64,000 nucleotides of DNA from an archaeon (lineage in GTDB: Archaea > Asgardarchaeota > Hermodarchaeia > Hermodarchaeales > Hermodarchaeaceae). Shown in pieces: positions 1-7,974 of the stretch. The notes beneath the pieces are model-generated. The model was given only the letters and a program-made list of their open reading frames with translations, searched no databases and was not told the DNA's origin. Both the position numbers and the translations under genes were made by a program. The first letter of the stretch is position 1; every line of letters begins with the position of its first letter. The stretch is taken from contig JABXGS010000189.1 of the NCBI GenBank assembly GCA_016550425.1, positions 1 through 64,000 of the forward strand. Direction: 5' to 3'.

Positions 1-1
1 T

Positions 2-214
2 CAAGGTTTCACCGTCCAGTTCACAGACGAAGGAAAGAAACAATGGCACCTCGAATCAACGAAACTCCAAACCATGGTCTACCCACCACGACAAGCTAAG
101 GCTGGATATGAAACCCATATCTATGAACTAGTCTCACAATTCACCCTTAAAGGCGATCCCAGTTTTGGATATGGAATATCAGAGTACCTAATTAGCCGAA
201 AAACATCGAAATAA
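2..214 (+). CDS. C-terminal end of an unidentified protein (partial)
   Basis: An open frame runs in from the left edge of the window and stops at TAA 212-214, giving the last 70 residues of a protein. The tail contains a GYGISEYL segment just before a short basic end. That resembles the closing strand of lipocalin-like or AttH/CrtC-like proteins, but the fragment is too short to assign. It lies only 15 bases before the phosphatase start, so the two may be co-transcribed. Composition looks coding; the function is not recognised. Confidence 0.6.
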   Translation, partial: QGFTVQFTDEGKKQWHLESTKLQTMVYPPRQAKAGYETHIYELVSQFTLKGDPSFGYGISEYLISRKTSK

Positions 215-229
215 CCGGATGCCCTCTCT

Positions 230-679
230 ATGCTTAATTTTAGCTACCTAATCCCTGGGGTTCTCGCTGGTTCCAGCCTACCTCGTGGACGCAAAGACCT
301 TGAGCACCTCGTTACTGAAGGCATCAAAGTACTTGTCACCGCTATGGAAGATACTCTTAATACGGCGCTCGTTGAAGAAGTGGGGCTTGAATACCATTAC
401 TTTCCGATCCTTCCTTATGGCACACCATCACTAAAACAAATCAACGAATTCGTCGACTTAGTCAATACGAATCGTGCGAAGAATCGACCGATCGCAATTC
501 ATTGTTACATGGGTTGGGGTAGAACTGGAACTTTACTTGCCGCATATCTGATTAGTGAAGGCATGGGGACGGATGAGGCTATTGCAGAAGTACGCGATAA
601 GCGTCCTGGGTCTATTGAAACTTTTGGACAAGAGCAAATTCTTCACATGTTTGAGCAAAGCTTGGTCCATCGAAAATAA
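230..679 (+). CDS. Dual-specificity/tyrosine protein phosphatase
   Basis: A 149-residue single-domain phosphatase of the cysteine-dependent DSP/PTP superfamily, expected to remove phosphate from phospho-Tyr or phospho-Ser/Thr proteins, or possibly small phosphorylated molecules, through a phospho-cysteine intermediate. The P-loop HCYMGWGRTG is at residues 91-100, with nucleophile Cys92 and phosphate-binding Arg98 (CX5RT). The length suits archaeal or DUSP23-like stand-alone domains. The loop that usually carries the general-acid Asp reads FPILPYGTPS (about 58-67) and shows no obvious Asp, so the acid may come from elsewhere. The protein is cytoplasmic, with no signal or membrane segment. The start ATG follows closely on the upstream partial gene, suggesting an operon. 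The family is clear; the substrate is unknown. Confidence 0.88.
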   Translation: MLNFSYLIPGVLAGSSLPRGRKDLEHLVTEGIKVLVTAMEDTLNTALVEEVGLEYHYFPILPYGTPSLKQINEFVDLVNTNRAKNRPIAIHCYMGWGRTGTLLAAYLISEGMGTDEAIAEVRDKRPGSIETFGQEQILHMFEQSLVHRK

Positions 680-694
680 CGAGGCTCCTCTGAT

Positions 695-1744
695 TCAATG
701 CTGATGACTATGCCCATTTGGGTCTGTCGATGGAACGAAACATGCCTGTTCATAATAAGGCTCAACAGCAAGACATTCGACCTGAATCGTAGTATGTTCA
801 ATCCCGTGTTCTTCACAAAGAAACTTATTCACTGAATCGATAAGGTTTCGAGTAGCACTTACTGAGCAATCCTCCGATATATTCAGATGCATGGACAAAC
901 AATAAATTCCTGAGGTAAGTTCCCAAAGATGTACATCATGAACATGATGAATTTCTGGGAAACGAACTTTGATTTCGTTCTCGAGTTCATCAATATCATA
1001 GCCCTGAGGTGCTGACTGAAGGAGAATTGCTGTCGTTGTGCGGATGAGTTGAATTCCCCACATAAGGATGATTATCGCGATGAAGAAGCTTACAATCGGA
1101 TCAATGAATACCCAGCCTGTGAACAAAATAAGGAGCGCAGCAATGATTACTCCGATTGAGGAGAAAGTATCACTGATTACATGAAGGAAGGCACCCTTGA
1201 CATTATGATCCCCTTGACTGCTTCCTTGAAGTAGAACCATCGTTGCGAGATTCACAAGAAATCCCAGGATAGCAACAAGAAGGAGTTCCAGAGCTGCCAC
1301 TGGTACCGGGTTAATCAAACGTTGGATGGCTTCAAGGAGAATAAAAATACTGACTATGATAACAAAAATGGCGTTAAACAAACCTCCAAGGATTTCAACC
1401 CGGTAATAACCAAAGGTATACCGTCGAGGTGCTGAACGAGTAGCGATAATGATCGCTGCTAATGCAATTAGGAGAGCAAGAAAGTGGGAAAGCATGTGCC
1501 CAGCATCACTAATTATGGCAAGGCTTCCGGTGAGTATACCGCCGATTAACTCAACCCCCATCATAGAACCCGTTAAAAAGAGTCCCAGTAGAAGCCGCTG
1601 TCTAGCGATTCTCCGATATACGCGGGAATCACCTTCTCGGTGTTCAAAATGATGTCCATGTCCAGGCGGGGGTCGCATCTCTTCAGTTTCCATAATACTA
1701 CACAGTATCTTTCGTGAAGAATGCAAAAGGTGTCTTTTTACCAT
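695..1744 (-). CDS. Cation diffusion facilitator (CzcD/ZitB-type metal exporter)
   Basis: A proton-coupled exporter of Zn2+ or a similar divalent metal in the cytoplasmic membrane. About six membrane segments lie between residues 50 and 240, followed by a cytoplasmic ferredoxin-like domain (about 245-330). Metal-site motifs are seen in TM2 (SDAGHMLSH, His83 and His87) and TM5 (HVISD, His189 and Asp193). The TM2 site is thus HxxxH where zinc members normally have HxxxD. Both ends are His-rich (GHGHHFEH near residue 28; GHSHQH at the end), which is common for metal delivery in this family. An internal Met18 is a plausible alternative start, because residues 1-17 look unlike the family. The gene converges with the phosphatase gene. 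Confidence 0.92.
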   Translation of the reverse strand: MVKRHLLHSSRKILCSIMETEEMRPPPGHGHHFEHREGDSRVYRRIARQRLLLGLFLTGSMMGVELIGGILTGSLAIISDAGHMLSHFLALLIALAAIIIATRSAPRRYTFGYYRVEILGGLFNAIFVIIVSIFILLEAIQRLINPVPVAALELLLVAILGFLVNLATMVLLQGSSQGDHNVKGAFLHVISDTFSSIGVIIAALLILFTGWVFIDPIVSFFIAIIILMWGIQLIRTTTAILLQSAPQGYDIDELENEIKVRFPEIHHVHDVHLWELTSGIYCLSMHLNISEDCSVSATRNLIDSVNKFLCEEHGIEHTTIQVECLAVEPYYEQACFVPSTDPNGHSHQH

Positions 1745-1805
1745 TCCTCATTAACTGTTCATCTACTCGGTACTTTGAATCAGAGATGAGAAAATGAAAG
1801 AATTG

Positions 1806-3218
1806 TTAATCTTCCTTCCACTTCCCTTCGCCGATATACTGGCTAATACCACTGGAATCCTTTGGTCCCACTTTAACAGTCCACTTACTTGCCTCTTCCG
1901 TTTCACCACTAAGGCGGGCTGCCATACCCGGACTGATTAGAATACGATGTTTTACTTTATTCTCGATTCCCGATTCTTTGATGGCTTCAGCAACCCCATC
2001 GGCTGTTAATTTCCGTCCTGCAACAGCGGATTGAATGCTGAGCCCCTCTGTATCCACTACCAGAAGATAGGCATCAATTCCTGCCTGTTTAATGTCACTT
2101 TCCACTGTGAAATAGGTCAGAGCAAAATTCGATGTATACATTACAGGTGAGTCCTCGTTTGGCGAACCGAATTCGCGCAATCCCGCTTCAACGGCAACTG
2201 GTTTCACTGGATCCGTATAGAGGTTGGTTCGAAGAAATGTGAGCGGTAATGTAACCCACATGTCTAAGCTGTGTAGCACCAGGATGTCAGCATAGCGGAT
2301 GATTGTAGATGCACCTGCAAGGGTTTCTTGCCATTTGGCCAGTTCTTCTGCTTCGCCTTCTTTATGATCTCCCCAGACTGAGATGGGCGAGGCTAATAAT
2401 GGAAAACCAACTCCTTCATCGCCTTCGCGTGTTGCGGCTCGACGAAGCATGGTGAAATCGTCAACAGTAGCGCCAAGTGCGGCTCCAAATTCATTCCCCG
2501 GATCGAGAACCACGTCGATACCCATTTGACTCAAGGTCGTAGCCAGGGATTTGAGTGTATCTAACTCGCCTGGAGCATAAACTACTAACGGGCATTGGTG
2601 GGTCAACGCCACGTCAGAGAGTACCTGCCAGGTGTCTTTCGTTGCGGCATACAGTAATGGACGTTTGCCTTGAAGGGCTTCGGCACCTGCAGCTAAGACT
2701 TGGGGGTTAAGTGAACAGAGCATAATTGGCCAATGGGTCAACTCGCCTAGCCGTTTTGCTGCGCTTGCGAATTTTTTTGGGTCGCCCGATACAGAGCGTA
2801 AGGCAATGCCGTCGAGTGTAAGCTCCATACCTATGTACCTATATGTCCATTCTTCGATAGCTTTCACGCGTTTCTTCATTTCTTCAGCAGATGCAGTATC
2901 TGCTACATCCACAAAGAATGCAGTAGGGTGCAGATATCGAAGGTCATGGCGGTACAGAACTAGCTCTCCCCCAATCAAGACCTTCTTCTCCCCCATACCA
3001 ATTTGAACCTCTCTTACTGGAGGTCGCATGAGTTCTTCGAGTTTTTCGCGCTTGTTAGCATATTGTCTTTCCCGATACAATGGGGTACACGCTTTGATGC
3101 CGATTGTGTATTCTGCGGCCTTGGTGGCAAAGGCCATACAATTTGCTTCACCGCATTCACCACAATTAGTCTGGGGGAGCAGCGGATAGATATCCATTGG
3201 TCCTGCACGTTTCGCCAT
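1806..3218 (-). CDS. cdhE: Acetyl-CoA decarbonylase/synthase gamma subunit (corrinoid iron-sulfur protein large subunit)
   Basis: This is the large subunit of the corrinoid/iron-sulfur protein that passes a methyl group between tetrahydropterin and the acetyl-CoA synthase A-cluster in the archaeal Wood-Ljungdahl pathway. The N-terminal 4Fe-4S motif is Cys19-x2-Cys22-x4-Cys27-x16-Cys44 (NCGECGEANC), followed by the TIM-barrel domain and a C-terminal corrinoid-binding region ending near residue 470, the usual length. A good ribosome site (GAGGTG, 5 bases) precedes the ATG. In methanogens cdhE sits with cdhA, B, C and D; here no other CODH/ACS gene is within reach on either side, so the complex must be encoded elsewhere or the subunit may act with other methyltransferases. 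The assignment to the AcsC/CdhE family is firm. Confidence 0.92.
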   Translation of the reverse strand: MAKRAGPMDIYPLLPQTNCGECGEANCMAFATKAAEYTIGIKACTPLYRERQYANKREKLEELMRPPVREVQIGMGEKKVLIGGELVLYRHDLRYLHPTAFFVDVADTASAEEMKKRVKAIEEWTYRYIGMELTLDGIALRSVSGDPKKFASAAKRLGELTHWPIMLCSLNPQVLAAGAEALQGKRPLLYAATKDTWQVLSDVALTHQCPLVVYAPGELDTLKSLATTLSQMGIDVVLDPGNEFGAALGATVDDFTMLRRAATREGDEGVGFPLLASPISVWGDHKEGEAEELAKWQETLAGASTIIRYADILVLHSLDMWVTLPLTFLRTNLYTDPVKPVAVEAGLREFGSPNEDSPVMYTSNFALTYFTVESDIKQAGIDAYLLVVDTEGLSIQSAVAGRKLTADGVAEAIKESGIENKVKHRILISPGMAARLSGETEEASKWTVKVGPKDSSGISQYIGEGKWKED

Positions 3219-3543
3219 AAGAACACCTCATGTATTCTAAGTAGGCATCAGATATGCCGAGTTTAGATAATTAGCTTTTTTGCATCAGTCAGTACAAATG
3301 TACTTCTAGCTGTTGATACTTCCCACAACAGCCATATTCTAGATGAAATAGACCGCATTCCCCGCCAATTTTTTTACAGATCTATAAAGCATCTGTAACC
3401 GCCGAATAGCGAGGGAAGCTCGTAATCATTCTCATTGATTGAAGTGAAACAATTCAAGATATTCTGCGTTTTGATAAATAGGTACAAAACTACTATAGTA
3501 TTTGAGCCTATGTTGTTTATTATCAGATTTTGAAGATTATTTT
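3219..3543. other. Intergenic region upstream of cdhE
   Basis: About 325 bases between two genes read leftwards. The right part of cdhE's leader (3219-3260) holds its ribosome site. The rest is AT-rich with a T7 run near 3369. An open frame on the minus strand at 3374-3625 overlaps the next gene, has low-complexity Asn/Ile/Leu content and no recognisable motif, so it is not called. No RNA gene was recognised. Confidence 0.5.
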
Positions 3544-4227
3544 TTAATCCGCTATTGCCAAAACTACTATGTATTCTATAGGTAGAAAAAATAAGACGTG
3601 TATAAAGGAGAAAGTAGTGAGACAAACAAAGATTCGTAGAAATAATTGTGCTTGAGAGAGAGTCCCCTTAAACGCATTGAATCCGAAACTACCGAGTATG
3701 GATATGACCAGATTTATGGCGAATCGGAATGCTAATGAGATAAGAAGCCATTGCTGCATTATCGGCTGGTTACTCATAAACTGCTCATAAAGCTGAAATT
3801 CTTCTGGTCCAGGTAGGGTGATATGAGGGTGAAAGGGAATCGTAAGAGCTTCTATCGCGACGATGATCATTCCGCCCATGAACGCGTATCCCAAGGGGGA
3901 AGCGATTTTCTTCCATGACGGCAAGTCGTATGCTACTTTAAACAACTGGCTGATCAACGACCAACCCCCCAGTAAAAGGAATAATCCGATAATCGTTCTC
4001 TCGAGAATGGTCCTGTTAAGCATAATTTGAATCCACACTCCATATCGGCCAAGCAAGGTAAAATAGGTCGTCGAACTAACCACAAACACTATGGCATTCA
4101 CGAGGTAGAAGCTAATTATTGCAGCAACTGCTCCGATTAGATCTAAATGTTCAGCAATCTCTTGAAAGATATTGCGGGGTCGTAGAAGAGCCCCAACCAT
4201 TCGCAAAGGTATTTTCTTTTTCTCCAA
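3544..4227 (-). CDS. Yip1-family-like integral membrane protein
   Basis: A membrane protein of about 227 residues with five hydrophobic segments and the N-terminal pattern (ALLRPRNIFQEIAE) seen before the first helix in Yip1-domain proteins. Archaeal members have no established function; eukaryotic Yip1 proteins act in vesicle traffic, but that role should not be carried over. The start is chosen at a TTG (4227) because GGGGG stands 7 bases before it. An in-frame ATG at 4320 would add 31 residues with no ribosome site, and ATG 4200 is a shorter option. The gene stands alone, with nadK behind it on the same strand after 240 bases. Confidence 0.68.
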   Translation of the reverse strand: MEKKKIPLRMVGALLRPRNIFQEIAEHLDLIGAVAAIISFYLVNAIVFVVSSTTYFTLLGRYGVWIQIMLNRTILERTIIGLFLLLGGWSLISQLFKVAYDLPSWKKIASPLGYAFMGGMIIVAIEALTIPFHPHITLPGPEEFQLYEQFMSNQPIMQQWLLISLAFRFAINLVISILGSFGFNAFKGTLSQAQLFLRIFVCLTTFSFIHVLFFLPIEYIVVLAIAD

Positions 4228-4470
4228 TAAAATTCCCCCGTGTTCTTTTTGCCTAGCGTTATATATAAAACTTACTGAATTTACGTTTAATACAGTGAAT
4301 TTATTATTCGCACAAGCCATTTAGGAATATTCACTGATCGATAAACAACTATTAGTCCTCAATATCTGATAGCTATCACTCGAATTTGAAATTTTTTTGC
4401 AAATGTAATAGAATTTGCTTTTGCACTCTTTCATAGTGAAATGAAAAAAGACGAATTTTTAGTAGACTTT

Positions 4471-5238
4471 CTACTGTATGAACTGCTCTTGAATGATACG
4501 TTCTTCGAGTGAATGCCCTTCATCGAATAGGACCTTAACAAATTGAGACCGATCTTCTTGCACATGAACCGAAATGGGGTATTTCACTTCATCAAAGTCC
4601 GCTGAAACGGAGACCGGTCGATTTTTCGGATTTAATATTTCGAAATCTACTTTCGCCGTTTGGGGGAGTAAAGCCCCGTTCCAACGTCGGGGACGGAAGG
4701 GATTAAGGGGAGTCAACGCCAAAACATTCGATCCAATGGGGATAATTGGGCCTCGAGCTGAGAGATTATACGCTGTACTACCAGCAGGCGTAGCGACAAG
4801 AATACCATCGCAAATGAGATTTTCTAGCCGAACCTTGCCATTAATTGAAATGCGGATATGCGCAGATTGTTGGGCTTGTCGTATAATCGCAACTTCATTA
4901 AATCCAATCGCTTCGTATTTTTTCTTATCTGCTGTCTGAGCCGTCATTCTTAATGGATAGATTTGCTCTTCCTTCGCCACTTGAATTCGAGCAAGAAGCC
5001 CTTCTTCTTGGTATTTGTTCAACAGGAACCCGATGGTTCCCCGATTCATGCCATAGATTCGGACATCTTGATTGACAAATTTATGGAAACAGCGAAGCAT
5101 GAACCCATCACCCCCAAGTGCAACAACGATTTCAGCTTCTTTCACTGGAACGAAATCATATCGCGTTTTCAATACTTTATACGCCTCGAGGGCTCGGGGC
5201 GTGTCAGAATGAATGCAAGCAATCTGCTGCGAGGACAT
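4471..5238 (-). CDS. nadK: NAD kinase
   Basis: This enzyme phosphorylates NAD to NADP with ATP in the cytosol. The diagnostic GGDG (VALGGDGFML) lies near residue 44, followed by YGMNRGTIGFL, the NE motif in GFNEVAI near residue 115, and the Gly-rich second signature CDGILVATPAGSTAY near 145. The length (about 255 residues), the close spacing of GGDG to the N-terminus and the MNRGTIGFLLN wording match the short alphaproteobacterial NadK type better than usual archaeal NAD kinases, suggesting transfer from bacteria. The start is set at ATG 5238, where family homology begins; an ATG at 5289 would add 17 unrelated residues. T-rich sequence after the stop (4445-4450) may end transcription. Confidence 0.9.
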   Translation of the reverse strand: MSSQQIACIHSDTPRALEAYKVLKTRYDFVPVKEAEIVVALGGDGFMLRCFHKFVNQDVRIYGMNRGTIGFLLNKYQEEGLLARIQVAKEEQIYPLRMTAQTADKKKYEAIGFNEVAIIRQAQQSAHIRISINGKVRLENLICDGILVATPAGSTAYNLSARGPIIPIGSNVLALTPLNPFRPRRWNGALLPQTAKVDFEILNPKNRPVSVSADFDEVKYPISVHVQEDRSQFVKVLFDEGHSLEERIIQEQFIQ

Positions 5239-5375
5239 CGTGATTCCCAATATTGTCTGTAGTTTGAAGATAATAGACTTGCCAACCATAAAGGTTGCTC
5301 ATGAATGGCAATAGAGAGATAACATAAAATCTTTGAGTTCTCACAGAATTATACAACTCCTAGTAAAATCCTGAC

Positions 5376-6539
5376 GTGAAATGTATGGTGCCAGAAATCA
5401 CGCAAAGTCAAGTAAATGGTTTCAGGATGGAGAGGCATTTCTTAACACAGCGGGGTTCACGATCAGATATCACGTCTGTAGTGGAAAGAGTGTGTGGAAT
5501 CCAGGCTCAGATGCCAGCTGCAGCCAATCTTCAACTTTGGGCTAGAATCCATAATCTCAAGAATGAGGATGTGAATAAAGAGCTTTGGACTAAGAAAACA
5601 CTACTTCGGACTTGGTGTATGCGCGGGACCGCTCATTACCTTACCTTGAAAGACTTTCCTGCTTTTCTAAAAGCAATTATTATGCCACGTATCCCACGAC
5701 ATAAAGAGTGGCTCACAAAACGCGGATTGAAAGAATTCGGTGAAATCGCAAAAATCGACCCCTTTCAACACGACTTCGAAGCCATTCTCACTACTATCTC
5801 AAAAGCCCTAGCCGCTGGTCCCGCAACACGAGAGGAAGTAGCAACGGTTGTTGCTGACGAGATTGGCCCGGAAGCTCGCCGATGGGTGGATACAGGATAC
5901 TATATTGTCACCAAGCTCCTCGCCTATGAAGGTACGGTTTGCTTTGGTCCTGACTTGAATGGCAAAGCAACATTAGTCTTAACAAGTCAATGGCTTCCCA
6001 AACAACCTACGATAAATCAGCAAGAAGCTGAAGACACAATTCTCTTGAAATATTTTCAATGCTATGGACCTGCGACCCCGCAAGATTTCTCAGCTTGGTC
6101 CGGTCTCAAGATGCAAACGATCAATCCAATCTGGGCGCGAAACCTCTCGCAATTCGCTGAAGTTGCTCTCGATAAAAAATCACTCTGGATTTTGAAAGAG
6201 GACTATGAGGCACTACTTAACACTCAAACTGATTCACGACCTCTTCGACTTCTCCCACATTTTGATGTTTTTTTGCTTGGTCACAAAGATAAGTATCACA
6301 TCGTCGATGAAGCTCATTACAAGCAGGTGTTTAGGAAAGCAGCTTGGATTTCCCCTGTCCTGCTCTATGAGGGACGAGCTATTGGAACATGGAAACAGAA
6401 GCGCACTAGCAACAAAATCAATGTCGTAGTAGAACCTTTTGAGTCACTCACGAAATCACAAATCGAAAACATTGAGGCTGAGGCTCTACGATTAGGAGAA
6501 TATTTTGATCTAATAGCTGAAGTGAAGGGAATTTCATGA
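5376..6539 (+). CDS. Winged-helix protein of the HTH_42 family (AlkZ/AlkX-like DNA glycosylase candidate)
   Basis: A 387-residue protein matching the HTH_42 layout of three tandem winged helices. Members AlkZ and YcaQ/AlkX excise bulky alkylated or crosslinked bases from DNA. Visible landmarks are the N-terminal helix region with VCGIQAQMPAA (residues 39-49), LRTWCMRGTAHYL (about 77-89) and LLPHFDVFLLGHKD near residue 310. Gln43-x-Gln45 sits where AlkZ-type enzymes carry the catalytic QxQ; many family members have HAQ here instead. The frame opens at GTG 5376, with ATG 5385 as an alternative; no clear ribosome site. The stop codon overlaps the start of the ANT(6)-like remnant (ATGA at 6536). 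Family is certain; glycosylase activity is inferred. Confidence 0.82.
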   Translation: MKCMVPEITQSQVNGFRMERHFLTQRGSRSDITSVVERVCGIQAQMPAAANLQLWARIHNLKNEDVNKELWTKKTLLRTWCMRGTAHYLTLKDFPAFLKAIIMPRIPRHKEWLTKRGLKEFGEIAKIDPFQHDFEAILTTISKALAAGPATREEVATVVADEIGPEARRWVDTGYYIVTKLLAYEGTVCFGPDLNGKATLVLTSQWLPKQPTINQQEAEDTILLKYFQCYGPATPQDFSAWSGLKMQTINPIWARNLSQFAEVALDKKSLWILKEDYEALLNTQTDSRPLRLLPHFDVFLLGHKDKYHIVDEAHYKQVFRKAAWISPVLLYEGRAIGTWKQKRTSNKINVVVEPFESLTKSQIENIEAEALRLGEYFDLIAEVKGIS

Positions 6540-6934
6540 AACCTTTTGATGAGTTCAGTTATCGGATTCGAGTTCGCCGTGGTGAATTATGGGAAAGAAA
6601 AGCCTACCTTGACTTCTTCATGAAGACATAGTGTCTTTTACCGATGATTGAATGGCATGCTCGCGTCACTCACGATCAAGACTACGACACTTGGTTCGGT
6701 GGACGCTTCCTTGAACGATGCTTGGATCTCCGCATTATTACCGAACTCCGGAGTGCTTTTACACATTATGAAGAAGAGGATGTTTGGTACGCTCTTAGTA
6801 TTACTATGCAACTTTTTCGTTGGATCGCCAAAGAAGTCTCAGAGAAATTAGATTACAGTTATCCTAAAGACGCTGATCAGTTCGCTAGCCGATGGGTTGA
6901 TGCAGCCTATTGGGATCGGGAGCTGAATGATTAG
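6536..6934 (+). pseudogene. Truncated aminoglycoside 6-adenylyltransferase-like (ANT(6)/AadK) gene with in-frame amber stop
   Basis: One frame encodes, in order, RRGELWERKAYLDFFMKT, a TAG at 6629-6631, then LLPMIEWHAR, DYDTWFGGRFLERCLD and a C-terminal helical part ending at 6934. These blocks match the C-terminal half of ANT(6)-type nucleotidyltransferases, where RGELW and EWHAR belong to one uninterrupted helix region. The N-terminal nucleotidyltransferase domain (about 150 residues, with the GSxA and catalytic Asp motifs) is absent because the frame begins inside the AlkZ-like gene. A decayed, 5'-truncated copy is the simplest reading. A shorter ORF from ATG 6644 could still be translated. 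The remnant converges on the toroid gene, overlapping it by 4 bases. Confidence 0.75.
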
Positions 6935-7974
6935 AAGCGTCGTGGCTTCTTCGGATAGGCTTGGAAAGGGGTTCTGGGTTCTAAACTTAACCAGTCGGTT
7001 TTCTGATCCAATCGTGATAGGGACCGGAGTAAATCAAATGTCACCCAGCGTGATACTTCAGGGTGCTGTTGATATTCCCAAAGGCCATAAGGTCCTTGTA
7101 AATCCTTGACAAACTTCACGATATCTGCAATACGGGCATCTTCGAGATTTGCTTCAATCCGCCAAGACAAATCCAATATCTGCCCTACATCATATCTCTT
7201 GAAATATGTGAAGCCACCACGTGGCGGTTCCGCTCCCACAATTCGTGCTACTTCAAAGCCAAGTGTATGAGCTTGTCGTTGTTCTTGAGCAAGGAGTTTA
7301 TCTAACCCCCGCTGTGCTGATTCACTAGTCCGACGGGTTGGATGTAAGGCCAATGCACTCACGGCTGCAGTGGTGTTAGTTCGACACCCGAATTTTGAAT
7401 GGGGGAGTCGTCGATAACCCGCTGAAAAAATGAATTCTTCTTTATGACGCCCCGATGGCCACCCTCCATCTGGAAGCTCCTCGCGAAGCAGCCATTCATA
7501 CGCTGCTTCAGCCCGCCTATCTGTTGCATAGCCAGCCCAAGCTAAACCTAATAATGGCAAAGCTGTTTGGAGCGGCATGGCATGGTATTTAACATCAGCT
7601 GCCTTTCCTCCATCTAGAACAGCGCCTTGGGTAATCAATGGAAAGGCACCATCAGCTTCTTGCTGAGCAAAGAGATATTCAGCCCCCTTCATTACCGAGG
7701 GTGATTCGGGACCTAATCCAAAATAGCCCAATCCCATGAGTGCTTGAGCCGTCATTCGGATTCGACCCAGGATAGCCCCTCCCCCTTCTCCACTTCTGAA
7801 TGACCCATCCTTTTCCTGCAATGCAAGAAACTTCTCAACCATAGGATCTGCGGATTGGAGCTTTTTCAGTTCTTGGATTTCCTCATCGGAATCAGGGCGG
7901 TTTAAGAGGTCGCGTAGTACTAGCAGGCGAAGACTTGGCGATGGATCAGCAAGTAGTAACGGAATCCATGTCAT
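6931..7974 (-). CDS. Alpha/alpha-toroid protein with prenyltransferase/terpene-cyclase-like repeats
   Basis: A 347-residue soluble protein built of helical repeats marked by QEKDGSFRSG (about residue 53), QQEADGAFPL (about 109) and LPDGGWPSG (about 169), the Gly/Trp-rich turn pattern of squalene-cyclase and prenyltransferase toroids. No DxDD or DCTAE cyclase motif and no zinc-binding prenyltransferase triad can be seen, so it is more likely a binding or scaffold protein than a cyclase. Its ATG overlaps the stop of the UvrA fusion gene (4 bases), so the two are translationally coupled and probably act together. The sequence HSKFGCRTNTT near residue 197 holds one of few cysteines. Specific function unknown. 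Confidence 0.72.
   Translation of the reverse strand: MTWIPLLLADPSPSLRLLVLRDLLNRPDSDEEIQELKKLQSADPMVEKFLALQEKDGSFRSGEGGGAILGRIRMTAQALMGLGYFGLGPESPSVMKGAEYLFAQQEADGAFPLITQGAVLDGGKAADVKYHAMPLQTALPLLGLAWAGYATDRRAEAAYEWLLREELPDGGWPSGRHKEEFIFSAGYRRLPHSKFGCRTNTTAAVSALALHPTRRTSESAQRGLDKLLAQEQRQAHTLGFEVARIVGAEPPRGGFTYFKRYDVGQILDLSWRIEANLEDARIADIVKFVKDLQGPYGLWEYQQHPEVSRWVTFDLLRSLSRLDQKTDWLSLEPRTPFQAYPKKPRRF

Noticed and set aside
3374..3625. Minus-strand open frame of 83 codons
   Set aside because: It overlaps the Yip1-like gene, has low-complexity content and no motif or ribosome site.
6629..6631. TAG inside the ANT(6)-like frame read as pyrrolysine
   Set aside because: The gene is missing its whole catalytic N-terminal domain, so it is non-functional anyway; no pyl genes are seen, and decay explains the stop more simply.
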